Source: Rhizobium leguminosarum
Lineage (GTDB): Bacteria > Pseudomonadota > Alphaproteobacteria > Rhizobiales > Rhizobiaceae
Direction of reading: 5' to 3'
DNA length: 64,000 nucleotides
NCBI RefSeq assembly: GCF_001652265.1
Contig: NZ_LWBS01000198.1
Coordinates: forward strand, 1-64,000
Shown here: one piece after another, positions 29,356 through 40,300 of the stretch
Numbering within the stretch: the stretch's first letter is position 1
Layout: each line of letters opens with the position of its first letter
Translations under genes and position numbers: made by a program
The notes under the pieces: generated by a model
What the model saw: only the letters and a program-made list of their open reading frames with translations
Databases searched by the model: none
What the model was told of the DNA's origin: nothing

Positions 29356-31941
29356 ATGTCGGAAATGAAAAGCAGCCTGCCCGGTCAGGCGGATGATGGC
29401 GCTCGCGCCCATCGCCGCCCGCTGATGGCAGGTCAAGGATATAAATCTGCAACGGCACACGAGGCCGTAAAGCAAGAGCACGGACCATTGGCGCGCTTCC
29501 TGAAAAGCTGCGCGGCCGGTACGGCGCTCGCCGCGCTGGCGCGGCCGGTTCTGGCACAGGGGGAGCAGCAGGCGGCTGCCTCGGCCCACCTCTTCACATC
29601 CTCGCAGGTGATCGGTGTTTCCGTCGTCATCGGCGTCATATCTGCAGCTCTGCTTTCGACGCTGTGGCTCGTGCGCCAGCGTGGCAACCTGGAAAACGAG
29701 AGCCGGGAAATCCGCTCGGCACTCTCCGATGCCCAGCAGCGCATTTCGCAATACCAGGCTCTGATCGCCGACAAAAACCGGCGGATCGTCATCTGGGACG
29801 GCAATGCGCGTCCCGAACTGCTCGGCCAGCTTCCGCCTGAAACCGGCGCGCCGCAGGACGGCGAATTCCTGGCCTTCGGCCTGTGGCTGAAATCACGCTC
29901 GGCTTCCGAGCTGGAAAAGGCGATCGATCGGTTGCGCGACGAGGCGCAGAGTTTCGATATGGTGGTCGAAACCATCCGCGACGAAATCCTCGAGGCGCAA
30001 GGCCGGGTTTCCGGCGGGCGTGCTTTCGTCCGTTTCGTGGCGCTCAACAATCTCCGCGCCGAACTCGCAGAGCTCAGGATCGAGCGCGACCGGCTGATGA
30101 CCTCGATCTCGGCCTTCCAGACCATGCTCGACGCGATCGACATGCCCGCCTGGCAGCGCGACCCGGTGGGCCGCCTCACCTGGGTCAATCAGGCCTATGG
30201 CGACGCAGTCGAGGCGCGATCGCCGCAGCAGGCGATCAATGAAGGCCGTGAGATGCTGACGACCGTCGCGCGCGAACGCATTCGCGCGACGACGACGCCG
30301 GAATCGCCCTTCCACGACAAGATTTCGACGGTCGTGCACGGCAACCGCACATTCTTCCACGTCGTCGACGTCAGGGTTCCCGGCGGCTCGGCCGGCATCG
30401 CGATCGATGTGTCCGACATAGAGGCCGTGCGCGCCGAGCTGGAACGGACGCTGAAGAGCCATGCCGAAACGCTCGATCATCTTGCCACGCCGGTTGCCAT
30501 CTTCGACGGCGACCGCCGCCTGCAATTCTACAATCAGGCTTTCGTCGCGCTCTGGCAGCTGGATATCGCCTTCCTCGAAGGCCGGCCTGACAATAGCGAG
30601 CTGCTCGAGCGGCTGCGGGCAGCCAAGAAGCTGCCGGACCAGCTCAACTGGAAAAGCTGGAAGGAAGCCGCGCTTTCCGTCTATCGCGCTCTCGACACGC
30701 AATCCGATCTCTGGCACCTGCCGAACGGGCAGACGCTACGCGTTTTTGCGACCGCGCATCCGCAGGGCGGCGCCACCTGGGTGTTTGAGAACCTGACCGA
30801 GCAGGTCGATCTAGAAACGCGCTACAACACGCTGGTCAAGGTGCAGGGCGAAACGATCGACCATCTTTCCGAAGGTGTGGCGGTGTTCGGTCCTGATGGA
30901 CGCATTCGTCTTTCCAACCCGGCCTTCCGCGCGCTCTGGGGGATCACCGAAACCGAAGCCAAGCCCGGCACCCACATCCGTGCGCTGGGCGAGGCCTGCG
31001 CGCCGTCCTATGACCGGCCGGACGGCTGGAAGACCTTCGCGGAACTGATCACCAGCTTCGACGACGAACGCCGCTCGGGCCAGGGAACGCTGGAACTCTT
31101 CTCCGGCCTGGTGCTCGACTACGCAGTCATGCCGCTGCCGAACGCGCAGAGTATGCTGACCTTCGTCAACATGACCGACAGCGTCCGGGCCGAGCGCGCG
31201 CTGACCGAGAAGAACGAAGCGCTGCGCAAAGCCGACGAGCTGAAGAACGACTTCGTCCAGCATGTGTCCTACGAGTTGCGCTCGCCGTTGACCAACATCA
31301 TCGGCTTTACCGATCTCCTGCGTACGCCGGGCGTCGGGCCCTTGAGCGAACGGCAGGCCGAATATATCGACCATATCTCGACCTCGTCCTCGGTTCTGTT
31401 GACGCTCGTCAACGACATTCTCGACCTCGCGACCGTCGACGCCGGCATCATGCGCCTCAATTATGCGGATATCGATCTCAACGACCTGCTCGACGACGTC
31501 TCGATGCAGATCGCCGATCGCCTCCACGAAAGCGGCGTGGCGCTTGAAATCACCGCACCCGCCTATCTCGGCTCGATCGTTGCCGATCCGCAGCGGCTGA
31601 AGCAGATCCTCCTGAAGCTTCTTTCCAATGCGGCGAATTTCTCGCCCGAAGGCACGTCGATCTCGCTGGAATGCCATCGCGAAGGCACGGATTTCGTTTT
31701 CTCCGTCAGCGATCGCGGCCCCGGCATCTCACCTGATATGATCGCGAACGTCTTCGACCGTTTTGCCACGGGGGCGAAAAGCGGCAAACGCGGCGGCGCC
31801 GGCCTCGGCCTCTCGATCGTCGACAGCTTCGTCAGTCTGCATCATGGCGATGTGACGATCGACAGCGAGCCGGGCAAGGGCACGACGGTCATCTGCCGTA
31901 TCCCCTCGGTCAATGTACCGCATTCCGCCGCCGCCGAATGA
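29356..31941 (+). CDS. divL: Cell-cycle pseudo-kinase DivL
   Basis: An 861-residue protein (869 if it starts at TTG 29332) with a transmembrane segment near residues 83-104, a coiled-coil region, several PAS-like repeats (each with WVNQAYGDAV / FYNQAFVALW / LSNPAFRALW-type cores) and a histidine-kinase core. In the H-box the phospho-His is replaced by Tyr: HVSYELRSPL, Tyr about 639. This is the hallmark of DivL. The ATPase boxes (LLSNAANF, DRGPGISPDM, GGAGLGLSIV) are intact. In Caulobacter DivL is bound by phospho-free DivK and tunes CckA and hence CtrA. The stop overlaps the tsaE-amgK start. Confidence 0.93.
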   Translation: MSEMKSSLPGQADDGARAHRRPLMAGQGYKSATAHEAVKQEHGPLARFLKSCAAGTALAALARPVLAQGEQQAAASAHLFTSSQVIGVSVVIGVISAALLSTLWLVRQRGNLENESREIRSALSDAQQRISQYQALIADKNRRIVIWDGNARPELLGQLPPETGAPQDGEFLAFGLWLKSRSASELEKAIDRLRDEAQSFDMVVETIRDEILEAQGRVSGGRAFVRFVALNNLRAELAELRIERDRLMTSISAFQTMLDAIDMPAWQRDPVGRLTWVNQAYGDAVEARSPQQAINEGREMLTTVARERIRATTTPESPFHDKISTVVHGNRTFFHVVDVRVPGGSAGIAIDVSDIEAVRAELERTLKSHAETLDHLATPVAIFDGDRRLQFYNQAFVALWQLDIAFLEGRPDNSELLERLRAAKKLPDQLNWKSWKEAALSVYRALDTQSDLWHLPNGQTLRVFATAHPQGGATWVFENLTEQVDLETRYNTLVKVQGETIDHLSEGVAVFGPDGRIRLSNPAFRALWGITETEAKPGTHIRALGEACAPSYDRPDGWKTFAELITSFDDERRSGQGTLELFSGLVLDYAVMPLPNAQSMLTFVNMTDSVRAERALTEKNEALRKADELKNDFVQHVSYELRSPLTNIIGFTDLLRTPGVGPLSERQAEYIDHISTSSSVLLTLVNDILDLATVDAGIMRLNYADIDLNDLLDDVSMQIADRLHESGVALEITAPAYLGSIVADPQRLKQILLKLLSNAANFSPEGTSISLECHREGTDFVFSVSDRGPGISPDMIANVFDRFATGAKSGKRGGAGLGLSIVDSFVSLHHGDVTIDSEPGKGTTVICRIPSVNVPHSAAAE

Positions 31942-33455
31942 CGACCAGTGATGCGATCTCGCTGTTCCTGAAGGACGAGGCAGCCACCATCCGCCTCGGT
32001 GAAGACCTGGCACTGGCCCTGAAAGCCGGTGATTGCCTCGTCCTTTCCGGCGATCTCGGCGCGGGGAAATCCTCGCTCGCCCGGGCGATCCTGCGCGCCA
32101 TGGCCGATGACGAGGGGCTCGAGGTCCCGAGTCCGACCTTCACGCTGGTGCAATCCTACGATCTGCGCATCCCGGTTTCGCACTTCGATCTCTATCGGCT
32201 CGGCGACCCCGCCGAACTGGCGGAACTCGGCTTCGACGAGGCCCTGCAGAACGGTATCTGTCTCGTCGAATGGCCTGAGATGGCGGGGAGCGAATTGCCC
32301 GCAGAGCGCATCACTCTGACGCTGGCGCATGAGGGCAATGGTCGCCGGGCGACAGTCAAAGCCGCTGGCGCGCAAAATACGCGCATCCGCCGCGTCCTGG
32401 CGATCCGCGATTTCCTTGATGACGCAGGTTACCCCGCGGCGAAACGCCGATTTCTGACCGGCGATGCATCGCTGCGCGCCTATGAGGCGATCTATCCGCA
32501 ACCCGGGAACCGACGCATCATTCTGATGGACTGGCCGCCGCTTGCTGAAGGCCCGCCGGTTTTCGACGGCAAACCCTATCCCAAAGTCGCGCATCTTGCC
32601 GAAAACGCCTATCCCTTCGTGGCGATCGCCGATGCGCTGCGCAAGGACGGTTTTGCGGCGCCCGAAGTCTATAAGGTGGATTATAACAAGGGTATCCTGC
32701 TGATCGAAGATCTCGGCAGCGAGGGCGTGCTGGATGCCAAGGGACAGCCGGTTATCGAACGCTATCGCGAAAGCGTTGCCTGCTTGGCCAGGCTGCACGC
32801 CTTGAAATTTCCGCAGGACATCCCCGTTGGAAAGAGCCATATCCACCATATTCCTGATTTCGACCGCACGGCAATGAAGATGGAGGCGCGGTTGGTACTC
32901 GACTGGCACCTGCCCTGGAAGCGCCAGGGCGCTCCTGCAACGGAAGCCGAAGGGGCGGAATATCTGGCGATCTGGGATGCGCTCATCGACGAGCTCGCAA
33001 CGGCAGAGAAGAACCTGCTGCTGCGCGACTTCCACTCGCCCAATATCATCTGGAGACCGCACGCGAAGGGCATCGAACGGATCGGCCTCATCGATTTCCA
33101 GGACGCGATGATCGGCCCGACGGCTTATGACCTTGCCTCGATCGTCCAGGATGCGCGCGTAACGATCGAGCCGGACCTCTTCCGGCAGCTGATGGACGAT
33201 TATCTGGCGCTTCGCCGCGCGGAGCGCGGTTTCGACGAAGCCGGATTTATGAAGGCCTGGGCGATCATGTCGGCGCAGCGCAATTGCAAGCTTGCCGGTC
33301 TTTGGGTGCGCCTGTTGCAGCGCGACGGCAAGCCAGGCTATCTGAAACATATGCCACGCACGCTCGCCTATCTGAACGTTGCGCTCGAGCATGGTACGCT
33401 TGCCCCCTTGCGCGATTGGTGCGCAAGGGCTGGAATAGGCCAGAGCGAATCATAA
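31938..33455 (+). CDS. Fusion of TsaE tRNA-modification ATPase and AmgK-like sugar kinase
   Basis: A 505-residue two-domain protein. Residues 1 to about 150 are TsaE: Walker A SGDLGAGKSSLARA (about 36-49), VPSPTFTLVQSY, and HFDLYRL..ELGFDEAL. TsaE is the ATPase needed for threonylcarbamoyl-A37 synthesis with TsaB and TsaD. Residues about 165-505 are an aminoglycoside-phosphotransferase-fold kinase (GDASLRAYEAI, catalytic LLRDFHSPN about 360, metal-binding LIDFQDA) matching AmgK, the anomeric kinase of N-acetylmuramate. The MurU gene follows 13 bases later, supporting the sugar-kinase role. The fusion is common in alphaproteobacteria. Confidence 0.93.
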   Translation: MTTSDAISLFLKDEAATIRLGEDLALALKAGDCLVLSGDLGAGKSSLARAILRAMADDEGLEVPSPTFTLVQSYDLRIPVSHFDLYRLGDPAELAELGFDEALQNGICLVEWPEMAGSELPAERITLTLAHEGNGRRATVKAAGAQNTRIRRVLAIRDFLDDAGYPAAKRRFLTGDASLRAYEAIYPQPGNRRIILMDWPPLAEGPPVFDGKPYPKVAHLAENAYPFVAIADALRKDGFAAPEVYKVDYNKGILLIEDLGSEGVLDAKGQPVIERYRESVACLARLHALKFPQDIPVGKSHIHHIPDFDRTAMKMEARLVLDWHLPWKRQGAPATEAEGAEYLAIWDALIDELATAEKNLLLRDFHSPNIIWRPHAKGIERIGLIDFQDAMIGPTAYDLASIVQDARVTIEPDLFRQLMDDYLALRRAERGFDEAGFMKAWAIMSAQRNCKLAGLWVRLLQRDGKPGYLKHMPRTLAYLNVALEHGTLAPLRDWCARAGIGQSES

Positions 33456-33468
33456 GTTTCGGATCAGA

Positions 33469-34200
33469 ATGACCATCAGACAAGCCATGGTACTGGCCGC
33501 GGGTCTCGGAACCCGCATGCGCCCGATCACCGACACGATCCCGAAGCCGCTGGTGAAGATCGACGGCAAGCCGATGATCGACTACGCGCTGGATTGCCTG
33601 GTAGCGGCAGGCATCGAACGCGCCGTCGTCAACGTTCACCACCACGCCGACCAGATGCTCGAACATCTCGGGAATTATCACGGCCTCGATATCGTTATAT
33701 CAGACGAGCGGGACGCACTGATGAATTCCGGCGGCGGCCTGGCGAAGGGGCTGAGGCTGCTTAGCCGCGACAATATCTTCGTCATGAACGCCGATCTCTT
33801 CTGGATCGGCGAACAGCCGGGGCGGCCGACGAACCTGAAACGCTTAGCCGGATTCTTCGATGCTGAACGCATGGATATGGCGCTGCTTTGCGTCGGGATC
33901 GAGGATACGACGGGTCACAATGGCAAAAACGACTTCAGTCTTGCGGCCGATGGTCGGCTGACGCGTTATCGCGGCGATCCGTCCAATCCCGTCGTCTATG
34001 CCGGCGCGATCGCCATGAACCCGTCGCTGTTCGACGATGCGCCGAAGGATGCCTTCAACCTCAATATCTATTTCGACAAGGCGATCGCGCGCGGACGGCT
34101 TTTCGGCATGGTGCTTGAAGGCCACTGGCTGACTGTGGGAACGCCGGAGGCAATCGGTGAGGCGGAGGAAACGATCCGCAGGTTGCGGGCGTTTGCCTGA
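33469..34200 (+). CDS. murU: N-acetylmuramate alpha-1-phosphate uridylyltransferase (MurU-like)
   Basis: A 243-residue nucleotidyltransferase with the signature MVLAAGLGTRMRPITDTIPKPLV and the metal/sugar site NADLFW. Position right after the AmgK domain argues for MurU: AmgK makes MurNAc-1-P and MurU turns it into UDP-MurNAc, bypassing the fosfomycin-sensitive MurA/MurB steps. From sequence alone a mannose- or glucose-1-phosphate nucleotidyltransferase could not be excluded. Confidence 0.88.
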   Translation: MTIRQAMVLAAGLGTRMRPITDTIPKPLVKIDGKPMIDYALDCLVAAGIERAVVNVHHHADQMLEHLGNYHGLDIVISDERDALMNSGGGLAKGLRLLSRDNIFVMNADLFWIGEQPGRPTNLKRLAGFFDAERMDMALLCVGIEDTTGHNGKNDFSLAADGRLTRYRGDPSNPVVYAGAIAMNPSLFDDAPKDAFNLNIYFDKAIARGRLFGMVLEGHWLTVGTPEAIGEAEETIRRLRAFA

Positions 34201-34203
34201 GCC

Positions 34204-37200
34204 ATGGCGGAGCGGCACCAGCCACGCATCCTGACGATCCCGGCGGGCCTCCCCTTCCTGAAAACGCTGGCGACGACGCTTTGCGATGGCCGGTTGACGC
34301 CGCTTTTCCGGCACGAGGCCGATGATCCGCTGTCGCTCGCCAAGGTGACGATCTACCTGCCGACCCGGCGCGCCGTGCGTGTGCTGCGCTCGGAATTCGT
34401 CGACCTGCTCGGCGGCCGCTCGGCGATCCTGCCGGTCATCCGTCCGCTCGGCGAAACCGACGACGACAGCGGTTATTTCTACGAGGCGCTGCCGGCAACG
34501 ATCGATCTCGCCCAGCCGCTGTCGAATACCGCCCGTCTGCTGGAGCTTGCGCGTCTGATCCTCGCCTGGCGAAACAAACTGCCGGAGATCGTCCGCCATA
34601 TTCACTCGGACTCGCCGCTGGTTGCGCCCGCAAGTCCGGCGGATGCGATCTGGCTCGCCCGCAATCTTGCCGAGCTGATCGATTCCATCGAGACCGAGGA
34701 TCTCGACTGGTCGGAGCTGTCGAAACTCGATACTGGCGATTATGCCGCCTGGTGGCAGTTGACGGCGGAGTTCCTGCAGATCGCCAGCGCCTTCTGGCCC
34801 GAGCGGCTGTCCGAACTCGGCAAATCCTCGCCGGCGCGGCACAGAAACGCCGTTCTCCGAGCCGAAGCAAGCCGGCTTTCGGCGACGAAACCGGCTGGAC
34901 CGATCATCATCGCCGGTTCGACAGGTTCCGTTCCCGCCACTGCCGATCTCATTGCCGCTGTCGCTCATCTGCCGGAAGGCGTGATCGTGCTTCCGGGCCT
35001 TGATCTCTCCATGCCCGAGAAGCACTGGCAAATGGTCGCGCCGGAACCGGCGCCAGGCCAACATGCCAATCCAGCAAGCCGGAGCCATCCGCAGTATGGC
35101 CTGTCGGTGCTGCTCAAGCGGCTGAAGCTGACACGGGCCGACGTCACGCTTCTCGACAGACCGGAGGCCGATCTTGACCGGCGCGCCGAAATCCTGTCGC
35201 GGGCCCTTGCCCCGGCGGAGGCGACCAGCGACTGGGGGGCGTGGAAGAACGATCTCCCGGCCGGCGCACTGACTTCGGCCTTCTCTGATATCTCGCTAAT
35301 CGAAGCCGCCAATGAGCGCGAGGAAGCAACCGCGATTGCCATCGCGCTCCGGCTGGCGCTGGAAAGACCGGGACAGGACAGCGAGAGCCGGGCAGCACTC
35401 GTCACGCCGGACCGCAAGCTTGCGCGGCGGGTGATGGCCGAGCTTTCCCGCTTCGGCATCGTTGCCGACGATTCGGCAGGTACGCCGCTTTCGGCCATGC
35501 CGCAGGGCACCTTGCTGCAATTGCTGCTGGAGGCAGCGCTGCGGCCGGGCGATCCGGTGGCGATCGTCTCGCTACTCAAACATCCGCTTGCCCGCTTCGG
35601 CCTGGAGCGCGGCGCCTTGATTTCCGCTACCGAGGCGCTCGAGCTGCTGGCATTGCGCGGTGGTGTGGCAGAGGTGGATATCAGCACGCTGGAACCGCTG
35701 CTCGCCCACCAACTTGCCGAACAGGCCCTGGACAGGCACGCGCCACAATGGCGACAAGCGCTTTCGCCCGATGCCGCCGACGCCGCATACGACCTTGCCC
35801 GGCGGGTCACACAAGCGACCGAGCCTCTGGCTTCGGCGCTGATGCGGCACCGGCCGGAAGATCGCGGAAGAACCGCGAGCTTCACATTGTCCGCATGGGC
35901 AGAGCGCACCGGCCGTTCGCTGGAAGCGGTCGCGGTCGATCCGCACGGCAATCTCGCCGATCTCTGGTCGAACGAAGCGGGAGATGCCCTCGCCGCCCTG
36001 CTCAGTGAAGTGATCGACACGGACGGCCAGATGGAGGCCGACGGACCGCAATGGATCGACATCATGGCAGCCCTTGCCGCCGGTCATGCGGTGAAGCCAC
36101 GGGCGCTCAGCCATCCCCGTCTCTTCATCTTCGGCACGCTGGAAGCCCGCCTGCAGAGCGTCGATACGCTGATCCTCGGCGGACTGAACGAGGGCACCTG
36201 GCCAGGGCAGACCGCCAACAATCCCTTCATTCCGCGCATGATGAAGACGGAGATCGGCCTCGAGCCGCCGGAACGGCGCATCGGCCAGCTAGCGCATGAT
36301 TTCGAGATGGCGAACGGCACGCGCCACCTGATCTATTCGCGCGCACTGCGTCAGGGCTCAACCCCGACTGTCGCCTCGCGTTGGCTGCAGCGGCTGCTGG
36401 CGCTCGGCGGAGAGGCGTTCGAGGCGGAATTGAAGGGACGCGGCAACCGGTTTCTGCAGTGGGCCGGTCTCATCGATCGGGGAGATGGTCAGACGCCGGC
36501 GCAGCGACCCTCGCCGAAACCGCCGCTGGCGCTGCAGCCGAAATCCTATTCCTTCAGCGAAGTCGGCCGGCTGCGCCGTGATCCCTATGCCATCTATGCC
36601 CGCCGTATCCTGCGGCTCGATCCGGTCGATGCGTTCAACCGCGATCCAGGGGCGGCCGAACGCGGAACGCTCTACCACGAGATCATCGACCGGTTCATCC
36701 GCGAGGCTCACATAGCCGGCACGCCGGATGCGGCAGCGGCGATGGAGCGCATCCTTTCCGAGCTTTTCGACATGGAAAAGTTGCCGCCGCATATCGACGC
36801 GGTGTGGCGGCCGCGCTTTCGCGCGGTGGCCCGCGCCTTCCTCGAATGGGAGGCTGGACGCCGACATGGCATCCTGAAAACGCTGACGGAAGTACGGGGC
36901 GGCATGGAATTGGAGCCGATCAATATCCGGCTCACTGGCGTCGCAGACCGGATCGACGTCACGGGACCAAACTCGGCAGACATCATCGACTACAAGACCG
37001 GCTACAATCCCTCGCCGGCGCAGGCACGCGTGCTTCTCGATCCGCAGCTTGCGCTCGAAGCGGCGGCCTTGAGCGCCGGTGCCTTCCGCGATGCCGGCAG
37101 CCTCGTGCCGCAGGATCTTCTCTATGTGCGTCTGCGACCCGGAAGCCGCTTCCAGGTCGATACCGTCAACAACGAGAGCTCTGCCCGGAGCGACAAGGCG

Positions 37201-37398
37201 AAATCGGCGATGGATCTCGCCGCCGAATCGATCGATCAGCTGGTCAAGTTCGTGGGATTGCTGCAATCCAACGAAAGGGGCTTTACCTCGCGGCTAATCC
37301 CGGCCCAGCAATTCGATTTCGGCGGCGACTACGATCATCTCGCCCGCGTCTCCGAATGGTCGACGGCCGAAACCGAAGAGGGCGGCGGCGATGAGTGA
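34204..37398 (+). CDS. addB: Double-strand break repair protein AddB
   Basis: A 1064-residue subunit of the AddAB helicase-nuclease, alphaproteobacterial type. It is UvrD-like but degenerate in helicase motifs, as expected for AddB. The C-terminal PD-(D/E)XK nuclease domain shows GVADRIDVTG and DIIDYKTGYNP (about 926-936). AddAB resects double-strand ends and generates 3' tails for RecA, substituting for RecBCD. It starts three bases after the murU stop and overlaps addA by eight bases. Confidence 0.95.
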   Translation: MAERHQPRILTIPAGLPFLKTLATTLCDGRLTPLFRHEADDPLSLAKVTIYLPTRRAVRVLRSEFVDLLGGRSAILPVIRPLGETDDDSGYFYEALPATIDLAQPLSNTARLLELARLILAWRNKLPEIVRHIHSDSPLVAPASPADAIWLARNLAELIDSIETEDLDWSELSKLDTGDYAAWWQLTAEFLQIASAFWPERLSELGKSSPARHRNAVLRAEASRLSATKPAGPIIIAGSTGSVPATADLIAAVAHLPEGVIVLPGLDLSMPEKHWQMVAPEPAPGQHANPASRSHPQYGLSVLLKRLKLTRADVTLLDRPEADLDRRAEILSRALAPAEATSDWGAWKNDLPAGALTSAFSDISLIEAANEREEATAIAIALRLALERPGQDSESRAALVTPDRKLARRVMAELSRFGIVADDSAGTPLSAMPQGTLLQLLLEAALRPGDPVAIVSLLKHPLARFGLERGALISATEALELLALRGGVAEVDISTLEPLLAHQLAEQALDRHAPQWRQALSPDAADAAYDLARRVTQATEPLASALMRHRPEDRGRTASFTLSAWAERTGRSLEAVAVDPHGNLADLWSNEAGDALAALLSEVIDTDGQMEADGPQWIDIMAALAAGHAVKPRALSHPRLFIFGTLEARLQSVDTLILGGLNEGTWPGQTANNPFIPRMMKTEIGLEPPERRIGQLAHDFEMANGTRHLIYSRALRQGSTPTVASRWLQRLLALGGEAFEAELKGRGNRFLQWAGLIDRGDGQTPAQRPSPKPPLALQPKSYSFSEVGRLRRDPYAIYARRILRLDPVDAFNRDPGAAERGTLYHEIIDRFIREAHIAGTPDAAAAMERILSELFDMEKLPPHIDAVWRPRFRAVARAFLEWEAGRRHGILKTLTEVRGGMELEPINIRLTGVADRIDVTGPNSADIIDYKTGYNPSPAQARVLLDPQLALEAAALSAGAFRDAGSLVPQDLLYVRLRPGSRFQVDTVNNESSARSDKAKSAMDLAAESIDQLVKFVGLLQSNERGFTSRLIPAQQFDFGGDYDHLARVSEWSTAETEEGGGDE

Positions 37399-40300
37399 TG
37401 TGACCGCCCTTCCGAACGACGACGATCCGGGCGCCTGGATCGGCTGGACGACGATCCAGCAGGCGATTGCCTCCGATCCGCTACGTTCGGCATGGGTCTC
37501 GGCCAATGCCGGGTCCGGCAAGACGCATGTGCTGACACAGCGCGTTATCCGGCTGCTGCTATCAGGTGCGCGGCCTTCCGCCATTTTATGCCTCACCTAT
37601 ACCAAGGCTGCCGCCTCCGAAATGTCGAACCGCGTCTTCGAACGGCTGGCGGAGTGGGTGGTGCTTGACGATGAAGACCTCAGCCGGCGGATCGCGCAGA
37701 TCGAGGGTACGGTTCCCGACGGACTGAAGCTTGCCGAGGCCCGCCGGCTGTTTGCCAAGGCGCTGGAGACACCCGGCGGATTGAAGATCCAGACGATTCA
37801 TGCCTTTTGCGAAGCGCTGCTGCATCAGTTCCCGCTGGAGGCCAACGTTGCCGGACATTTCTCGGTTCTCGACGATCGCGCGGCGGTGGCGCTGCTTTCC
37901 GATGCGCGCCGCGCGCTACTGGCCGCGACGGCGCCGGAGGGAGACAGCACCCTTGCCGAGGCATTCACCTACGTGCTCAATCTCGGCGACGAATCCGGAC
38001 TGGAGAACCTGCTCGGCGACATCGTCGCCAACCGCAACGCCATTCGTCGTTTCACGGCGACGGCCGAACAGCAGGGCGGTGTGGAGAAGGTCCTGCGCAA
38101 AAGGCTCGGCCTTGCAGCCGGCGATACGGAAAGCCGGATCGCGGCGCAATATTGGCCTTTGCCGGGGCTTTCGGGCGGCACGCTGGAGCTTTATCTCTCG
38201 CTGGCCGACCAGAAGGGCGGTGCGAAGGCGCAGGAGGTCGCCTACGGCCTCAGGCTCGCCGGGCGGGAGCGCGATGACGCAAGGCGCGCTGAGTTCCTCG
38301 AGAAAATCTTTCTGACAATGAAGGGCGATCCCAAGGCGGACTCGCAATTCTTCGTCAAGGCCATGCTTGCCGAGGCACCGCAGCTGGCGGACGCCATCGC
38401 CATTGCCCGCACGCATGTCGCAGCAAGCCGCGACCGGCTGAAACTGATGCGGATGTACGGCGCCACGCATGCAGCACTCGCGCTCGCCGATCGGCTGAAT
38501 CACGACTATGAGGAGTTGAAGAGGCAACGCAGCCAGCTCGATTTCGAGGATCTGATCACCCGCACCGCCGACCTGCTCATGAAAAGTGGCGTCGGTCCCT
38601 GGATCCACTACAAGCTCGATCGCGGCATCGACCATATCCTCGTCGACGAGGCGCAGGATACCAGCCCGATCCAGTGGAGTGTCATCCAGTCGCTCGCCGA
38701 GGATTTCTTCGCCGGCGAAAGTGCCCGGCCGATCGTGCGCACGCTCTTTGCCGTCGGCGACGAAAAGCAGTCGATCTATTCCTTCCAGGGCGCGCGGCCA
38801 GAGCGTTTTTCCGAGGAAAGCGACCGAACGCGGCGGCGTGTTTCCGATAGCGGGCAGAGCTTTTCCTCCGTGCGGCTACCGCTGTCGTTCCGTTCGACTG
38901 CCGATGTGCTCGAGGCCGTCGACCATATTTTCAAGGCGCCCGAGAACGCGCGCGGCCTCAGCGCGCTTGGCGAACCGGTCGTGCATCGCTCCAGCCGCAT
39001 CGGACATCCCGGCGCCGTCGATCTCTGGGAGATGGTTGCGCCGGAAGCGGTGGTGAAGGAAGAGGACTGGACGGCGCCCTTCGACGCGACGCCGGAAAGC
39101 GCGCCGGCCGCAATCCTCGCGCGGCGGATCGCCCATTCGATCGGCACGCTTGTTGGCCGCGAGACGATCGTCGACAGAGGCAAGGAGCGCCTGATCGAGG
39201 CCGGCGACATCCTGGTGCTGGTGCGCAAGCGCGACGCCTTCGTCAATGCGTTGACACGGGCGTTGAAACGCCGCGGCGATATTCCGGTCGCCGGCGCGGA
39301 CAGGCTGGTGCTGACCAGCCATATCGCCGTGCAGGATCTGCTGGCGCTTGGCCGTTTCCTGCTTCTGCCGGAAGACGACCTTTCGCTCGCCGCCGTGCTC
39401 AAGAGCCCGCTTTTCAATCTCTCCGAGGACGACATCTTTGCGGTTGCCGCGCTACGCCGCGACAATGAGAGCGTCTGGAGCCATCTGAAAAGCTTCGCCG
39501 CCGACGGCACCGAGCGTTTCCGTGCAGCCGTCGAGAGGCTGGAGCTGTTTCTCCGGCAGTCCAGGAGCCTGTCGGTTCATGATTTCTATGCGCGTGTGCT
39601 GAGCAGTCATGGCGGGCGGCGGCAATTCCTTGCCCGTCTCGGCACCGAAGTCAGCGATATTCTCGACGAATTCCTGACCTTCACGCTCGAGCACGAAAGC
39701 TCCGGCCTTCCCGGGCTGCAATCCTTCATCTCGACGCTGGAGCTCGAGGCGCCCGTGGTGAAACGCGAGCAGGACAAGGGACGCAACGAGGTGCGGATCA
39801 TGACGGTGCATGCCTCCAAGGGTCTCGAAGCGCCGATCGTTTTCCTCGTCGACGGCGGTTCGAAGGCCTTTACGCATACGCATCTGCCGAAGCTTCGCCT
39901 GATCGAGACCGGTCCCGACGAGCCGCCGATGCCCGTCTGGGTTCCTGTCTCCGATCTCGCCAATTCGCTGACGCAGGACGATGCGACGCGTATCCAGATA
40001 CTGGCGGAAGAGGAATATCGCCGATTGCTCTATGTCGCCATGACGCGCGCCGCCGACCGGCTGGTCGTCTGCGGCTATCGTGGCGTGCGTGTGAACAACG
40101 ACACCTGGCATATGATGATTTCGACGGCACTGCGCGACGACCATCCGCATGTGGAGGCGACCACATTCTCCGGTCCTGATGGGGAATGGCCGGGCATCAA
40201 GTGGCGCGTGCCGCGGGTGGAACGAACTTTCGAGCGTCTCGATCGCAGTGAAGAGCGCGGCAGCGAGGAGACCTTGCCCGACGGCCTGTTGCGGCCATTA

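Noticed and set aside
31842..33392. 516-codon open frame antisense to tsaE-amgK
   Set aside because: Shadow of the fusion gene, low-complexity composition, no motif.
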